DNA from: JBBKWQ01 sp037969115
GTDB lineage: Bacteria > Actinomycetota > Acidimicrobiia > Acidimicrobiales > Ilumatobacteraceae
Direction of reading: 5' to 3'
Length of the DNA: 10,324 nt
Assembly (NCBI GenBank): GCA_037969115.1
Contig: JBBKWQ010000220.1
Span: forward strand, 1 to 10,324
Shown in pieces: positions 7,472 through 10,324 of the stretch; the first letter of the stretch is position 1, and every line of letters begins with the position of its first letter. Position numbers and translations under genes: made by a program. The notes below the pieces were generated by a model, which saw only the letters and a list, made by a program, of their open reading frames with translations, was not told where the DNA came from and searched no databases.

Positions 7472-8284
7472 TCAGTCGCCGTTGAAGGCGGGAAGGGCCA
7501 TCTGGACGGCGATGGTTGCCTGGTCCAGATAGCCGAACGTCCCGTGATCGCGGAACTCGGCCGCCGCCTCGACGAGGGCGCCCAGCGCGGCGAAAGCGAA
7601 CCAAGCCCCCACCGAGACACGTCGCACACCGAGTTCTGCCAGCTCAGCCACTGGCGGACAGCCGGGGCGTGCCACGACGTTGACGGGTCGGTCAACTTCA
7701 CTGATGAGCCGGCGCAGGTCGGCGGGATCGGTCACGCCTGGAGCGAAGAGCACGTCGGCCCCTGCCTCCTGGTAGCGCTGGAGGCGGGCGATGGTGTCGG
7801 CCAGGTCCTGTATGCCGTGGATGTGGTTCTCAGCGCGGCCGGTGAGGACCAGCTTGACCGGACCACCGTGGGCGACCTCGGCCGCAGCCGCCACCCGTTC
7901 GGCGGCGTGGTCGATGCCGTAGATCTCGTTGCCGCTCCAATCCTCGACCGAGCACCCGGCCAATCCTGCGCCGATTCCGAGCTCGACGGTCTTCGCCACC
8001 CCGGCGGGTTCGTGCGCGTAGCAGTTCTCGAAGTCGGCCGAAACGGGCACATCGACGGCGGCGACGATGGCAGCGGCGTGGGCCACGGCTTCGTCGCGCG
8101 TGATCGTTCCGTCGACGCGTCCGAGCGTGGCCGCGAAGCCGCCGCTGGTCGTGGCGAGCGCCTCGAAGCCCATGGCAACGAGAACTTTGGCCGAGCCAGG
8201 GTCCCACGGATTGGGAATCAGAAGCGGCGCTGGGCCCTGGTGCAGGGAAAGGAAGTGACGCGCCTTGTCTTCTTGGGTGGGCAT
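7472..8284 (-). CDS. isocitrate lyase/PEP mutase-superfamily protein
   Basis: A 270-residue TIM-barrel protein of the PEP mutase/isocitrate lyase superfamily. Visible signatures: LLIPNPWDPGSAKVLVAMGFEALATTSGG (about 21-49), the metal-site strand VPVSADFENCYA (79-90), AGCSVEDWSG (109-118), KLVLTGRAEN (144-153), ADVLFAPGV and VNVVARPG. Members cleave or form C-C or P-C bonds next to a carboxylate with Mg2+. The KKCGH catalytic motif of true isocitrate and methylisocitrate lyases is absent, so it belongs to the uncharacterised branch often labelled PEP mutase or oxaloacetate decarboxylase-like; the substrate cannot be named. The start at 8284 fits the family N-terminus. There is no ribosome site, but a TAGCGT box lies 6 nt upstream, which would suit a leaderless transcript. 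It is convergent with moaA and unrelated to the Fe-S genes. Confidence 0.88.
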   Translation of the reverse strand: MPTQEDKARHFLSLHQGPAPLLIPNPWDPGSAKVLVAMGFEALATTSGGFAATLGRVDGTITRDEAVAHAAAIVAAVDVPVSADFENCYAHEPAGVAKTVELGIGAGLAGCSVEDWSGNEIYGIDHAAERVAAAAEVAHGGPVKLVLTGRAENHIHGIQDLADTIARLQRYQEAGADVLFAPGVTDPADLRRLISEVDRPVNVVARPGCPPVAELAELGVRRVSVGAWFAFAALGALVEAAAEFRDHGTFGYLDQATIAVQMALPAFNGD

Positions 8285-8290
8285 GAACGT

Positions 8291-8296
8291 ACGCTA
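8291..8296 (-). promoter_or_regulatory. possible -10 box of a leaderless promoter
   Basis: On the minus strand TAGCGT (TANNNT pattern) ends 6 nt before the ATG at 8284, which would place the transcription start at the start codon. This agrees with the lack of a ribosome binding site. Leaderless genes with this layout are common in actinobacteria. No -35 box was identified. Confidence 0.4.
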
Positions 8297-8662
8297 GCCA
8301 CACGCCGACCTGCGCGGCTCGACGCGCCGGTCGTATGACGCCGAGAAGCTGGCCCACGGCCACTGACCGCCGGGTATGAGATCCGACCGAGCGCGCGCAG
8401 AATGCCCGGTACTCGCACAGCGAGTCCGGCGAGGTCGTCCGAGTTGGCGCCTGAAGGCGCCCGGCAACGCCGCCCGATCAACCGACCCCGATCGTCGAAC
8501 CACCGCACAGTCAGGCGCTCATGCAGTGCACGGAAATCACGGGCCTGGATAGCGCGAGCGGACACCGTCCGCAATGTCGGTGACCGCCAGATTTCGTGGG
8601 ACGCTGTGCGACGAAACGCGGCAACACCCGACACATCGGCGGTGCCCAAAGTCGTCTGACCT
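8297..8662. other. gene-free region upstream of the PEP mutase-family gene
   Basis: About 365 bases with only short open frames in both strands (for example a minus-strand one starting near 8706). They are rich in Arg and Ser, as expected of non-coding GC-rich DNA, and show no family signature. I see no repeat, RNA gene or mobile element here. Confidence 0.5.
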
Positions 8663-8706
8663 GGGGTTCTGCGTCGCGAGTGGTCGCGTTTGGCCAGGTA
8701 GACCAC

Positions 8707-8751
8707 CTCATAATCCCAGGGTCATGGGTTCGATCCCCACCCGCCCCACCA
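8707..8751 (+). pseudogene. 3' half of a tRNA-Met-like gene (anticodon loop to CCA)
   Basis: From 8707 the sequence reads as the 3' half of a tRNA: anticodon loop CTCATAA (anticodon CAT, 8707-8713), 3' anticodon stem TCCCA, variable loop GGGTC, T arm ATGGG-TTCGATC-CCCAC (8724-8740, one mismatch at the base), acceptor strand CCGCCCC, discriminator A and an encoded CCA (8749-8751). The 5' side does not fit: ACCAC before the loop cannot pair with TCCCA, and no GGGGCGG acceptor partner occurs at the right distance. It is therefore not a complete tRNA. A 3' fragment that begins at the anticodon loop is the typical crossover footprint of a tRNA-targeting integrase, so this may be an old attachment site. 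Confidence 0.65.
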
Positions 8752-8865
8752 GTTCAGCAGGTGTTCTCTGATTCGACTCTGACGATCCGTGGGACATACG
8801 GGACGTTTTCCTTGGTGTCGATCGATAGTCGCGGGCTGCCGATCTGCGAAAGCGTCAGGACCGAC

Positions 8866-8882
8866 GGTATCGAAGTGATACC
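8866..8882. promoter_or_regulatory. palindromic operator candidate with -10 box of the toxin-antitoxin operon
   Basis: A perfect inverted repeat, GGTATC-GAAGT-GATACC, lies just upstream of the antitoxin gene. Its right arm overlaps TACCAT (8879-8884), a TANNNT -10 candidate that ends 6 nt before the ATG at 8891. Binding of a ribbon-helix-helix antitoxin, or of its complex with the toxin, would block the promoter. Autoregulation of this kind is usual for type II toxin-antitoxin operons; the site here is inferred from position and symmetry. Confidence 0.55.
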
Positions 8883-8890
8883 ATAACGGG

Positions 8891-9031
8891 ATGGCTATGA
8901 CGCTGCGACTCACCGACGCAGAGCAGGAAGCATTGAAGGCCCGCGCCGACGCCGAGGGGATCTCGATGCAGGAGGCCGCCCGTCGGGTGATGGACGCTCA
9001 TGCCGACGCCCTGCGCCGGCTCGGCGAGTGA
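8891..9031 (+). CDS. ribbon-helix-helix (CopG/Arc-type) antitoxin
   Basis: A 46-residue protein beginning MAMTLRLTDAEQEALKARAD and continuing AEGISMQEAARRVMDAH. This is the ribbon-helix-helix pattern: a short beta strand (MTLRLT), helix A (DAEQEALKARADAEG) and helix B (SMQEAARRVMDAH) with a short C-terminal tail. It should bind DNA as a dimer and neutralise the toxin encoded next to it. The stop overlaps the toxin start (GTGA at 9028-9031), a typical antitoxin-first arrangement. There is no clear ribosome site before ATG 8891, and a -10-like box 6 nt upstream suggests a leaderless transcript; ATG 8897 is an alternative start. Confidence 0.8.
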   Translation: MAMTLRLTDAEQEALKARADAEGISMQEAARRVMDAHADALRRLGE

Positions 9032-9411
9032 ACGAGTCCGTCGAGTTCCTCGACCTCGACGACGTCATAAACCTGGCGATCACGTTGTTCGGCGACCGTC
9101 CGCCGATTCGTGACATCGGTCTGCTCGGATCAGCCGTGGCGCGGCCGCGCACGAGCGCCTTCGGTGAGGATGCGTACCCCGACATCTGGACGAAGGTCGC
9201 CGCATTCCTGCAGTCAGTGGTAGGGAACCATGCGCTCGTCGACGCCAACAAGCGGCTCGGCTGGCTCGCGACAGCGGTCTTCTTGGAAATCAACGGCATC
9301 GAGATCTCGAATGCCGAAAACGATGCGGTCTACGAACTCGTGATCGAAGTCGCCGCCGCCCAACCAAGCGTCGACGAGATAGCCCATCGGCTCCGAGAAC
9401 TGATCGCCTGA
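9028..9411 (+). CDS. doc: Doc/Fic-family death-on-curing toxin
   Basis: A 127-residue protein of Doc length. The Fic core motif is NHALVDANKRLGW (67-79), with catalytic His68, Asp72, Asn74, Lys75 and Arg76; canonical Doc has H-x-F-x-D-x-N-K-R, and here Leu replaces Phe. The upstream segment IRDIGLLGSAVARPRTSAFGEDAYPDIWTKVAAFLQSVV matches the family pattern preceding the motif. In phage P1, Doc phosphorylates EF-Tu and stops translation; the Lys after Asn and the short length point to that branch rather than to AMP-adding Fic enzymes. The start is GTG 9028, coupled to the antitoxin by a 4-nt overlap. The pairing with a ribbon-helix-helix antitoxin, rather than Phd, is inferred from the N-terminal fold pattern. 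Confidence 0.9.
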   Translation: MNESVEFLDLDDVINLAITLFGDRPPIRDIGLLGSAVARPRTSAFGEDAYPDIWTKVAAFLQSVVGNHALVDANKRLGWLATAVFLEINGIEISNAENDAVYELVIEVAAAQPSVDEIAHRLRELIA

Positions 9412-9414
9412 CCC

Positions 9415-9454
9415 GCATCCGGAGTCGCAGCGACCGCCCGATTTCGGGGGATGC
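9415..9454 (+). terminator. structured multi-hairpin element after the toxin gene, possible terminator
   Basis: Three nested perfect stems lie 3-4 nt after the toxin stop: an outer pair GCATCC (9415-9420) with GGATGC (9449-9454), and inside it GTCG-CAG-CGAC (9424-9434) and CCCG-ATTT-CGGG (9437-9448). Together they form a compact three-way junction using nearly all 40 bases. The location suggests transcription termination or mRNA 3'-end protection, but no T-run follows. Confidence 0.4.
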
Positions 9455-9633
9455 AAGAGAGACTGGATCGTCGGACGCGCCCGATATCGCGCCACGAAAT
9501 CCCGGCACCAAGCCGACAGCTCGAGTGCGATATCGACACCAACCGGGCACCCGATATTTGCGTCCGTCACCACGCGTTCGCTCGTCGCGTAGCGCGTCGG
9601 GTGGGCCCTGTTTCTCGGCGATTCTGGGCTTGT

Positions 9634-9639
9634 TACGCT
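9634..9639 (+). promoter_or_regulatory. possible -10 box of the TPR-like gene
   Basis: TACGCT (TANNNT) lies 23 nt before the ATG at 9663, with a weak TTTCTC at 9611-9616 seventeen bases upstream. It would give a very short leader starting near the ribosome site AGGAGG (9646-9651). Weak support only. Confidence 0.25.
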
Positions 9640-9662
9640 TGTGCGAGGAGGTGGGGAACACC

Positions 9663-10324
9663 ATGGAGTACTTCGACCTCGGCGACTACAGGCGCGCCGT
9701 CACCACGACCTCTGACGAGGCGCAGATCTGGTTCGACCGGGGTCTCAGGTGGACCTACGGGTACAACCACGAGGAGGCCGTGGAGTGTTTCCGCAAGGCC
9801 GTCGCCGCTGATCCGGCTTGCGGGATGGCCTACTGGGGTCTCGCGTACGCGATCGGGCCGAACTACAACAAGCCGTGGGATCTCTTCGAGCCCGACGAGA
9901 AGGCGACCGCCCTGACCGAGGCGAACGCGGCGCTCGACACGGCGCTGGACGTGCCGGGGATGTCGCCGGTCGAGACGGCGATGATTCGGGCACTTGCCGC
10001 GCGGTACCCGACCGACCCCGAGATCGAGGACTTCGGCCCGTGGAACGACGCCTTCACCGACGCCATGCGCCCGGTCTACGAGGCCCATCCGGACGATCTC
10101 GAAGCGGTGGCCGTGTTCGTCGAAGCCGGCATGAACCGAACGCCCTGGCAGCTGTGGGACCTCCCGGCTCGGGTGCCGGCGGACGGCGCCTCGACCGAGG
10201 AGGCACGCGCCGCGCTCGAGGGTGCCTTCGCCGACACGCCCGGGGCCTGGGACCACCCTGGGCTCCTTCACCTGTACATCCATCTCATGGAGATGTCACC
10301 GTGGCCGGAGCTCGCACTCAGTCA
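9663..10324 (+). CDS. TPR-like repeat protein (5' part; runs off the window)
   Basis: An open frame of 220 codons from ATG 9663 to the window end, with a strong ribosome site AGGAGGTG (9646-9653) 9 nt upstream. It begins MEYFDLGDYRRAVTTTSDEAQIWFDRGL. A TPR-like helix pair is visible: EAQIWFDRGLRWTYGYNHEEAVECFRKAVAADPACGMAYWGLAYAIG (about 19-65), with the A-W-G-L-A and A--DP spacing typical of TPRs. Later segments are rich in Ala, Asp, Glu and Trp and include HLYIHLMEMSP near the end. Conserved hypothetical TPR proteins of this kind occur in actinobacteria and have no defined function that I know of. No signal peptide is seen. It is separated from the toxin gene by about 250 bases and is likely its own transcript. 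Confidence 0.8.
   Translation, partial: MEYFDLGDYRRAVTTTSDEAQIWFDRGLRWTYGYNHEEAVECFRKAVAADPACGMAYWGLAYAIGPNYNKPWDLFEPDEKATALTEANAALDTALDVPGMSPVETAMIRALAARYPTDPEIEDFGPWNDAFTDAMRPVYEAHPDDLEAVAVFVEAGMNRTPWQLWDLPARVPADGASTEEARAALEGAFADTPGAWDHPGLLHLYIHLMEMSPWPELALS

Noticed and set aside
7082..8338. Long plus-strand open frame of 418 codons
   Set aside because: It is mostly the antisense shadow of the minus-strand PEP mutase-family gene, whose protein has clear family motifs; its own translation shows none.
8218..8706. Minus-strand open frame of 162 codons upstream of the PEP mutase-family gene
   Set aside because: Rich in Arg and Ser, no recognisable domain or ribosome site, and it overlaps the start of a well supported gene in another frame.
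8663..8751. A complete tRNA starting at GGGG near 8663
   Set aside because: Only about five of seven acceptor pairs form, the length would be 89 nt, and no anticodon stem fits; only the 3' half is tRNA-like.
1..10324. CRISPR arrays, insertion sequences, transposases or integrases
   Set aside because: I found no spaced direct repeats, transposase-like proteins or terminal inverted repeats in the window.

Overview
The window is GC-rich, densely packed bacterial DNA, most likely from the Actinomycetota. An Acidimicrobiia-type (Ilumatobacter-like) organism is my best guess, based on protein style and operon content; no marker gene settles it.

Region 1 (1-6999, + strand) is one long, tightly coupled iron-sulfur (Fe-S) operon. 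In order it holds the 3' end of sufC, then sufD, sufT, a damaged ferredoxin gene, an Mrp/NBP35-type P-loop ATPase with a C-terminal DUF971 domain, an Nfu-type scaffold, a second Mrp ATPase with an N-terminal MIP18/DUF59 domain, an A-type (IscA/ErpA-like) carrier, and moaA, a radical-SAM enzyme that itself needs two [4Fe-4S] clusters. Most genes overlap by 4-8 nt or are separated by a few bases. SufCD (with SufB upstream, outside the window) would build clusters. SufT, the two Mrp proteins, Nfu and the A-type protein would carry or insert them. MoaA is a plausible client. The two Mrp proteins are complementary in domains: one has CxxC and DUF971 but no MIP18 domain, the other has MIP18 but neither CxxC nor DUF971. 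Together they equal the three-domain plastid protein HCF101 split over two polypeptides.

Region 2 (7000-8662) holds a gene-free spacer and then one convergent minus-strand gene for an isocitrate lyase/PEP mutase-superfamily protein.

Region 3 (8663-9454) looks accessory. It has a tRNA-Met-like 3' half (anticodon loop CTCATAA through the encoded CCA), a perfect palindrome overlapping a possible -10 box, a small ribbon-helix-helix antitoxin gene, an overlapping Doc/Fic-family toxin gene, and a compact multi-hairpin structure after the toxin stop.

Region 4 (9455-10324) is a short spacer followed by the 5' part of a TPR-like gene with a strong ribosome binding site that runs off the window.

The strongest points for a second look are the ferredoxin that has lost its cysteine ligands (one by a TGA stop at the Cys position), the Mrp start codon that sits on the last ferredoxin Cys codon, and the split-HCF101 arrangement.
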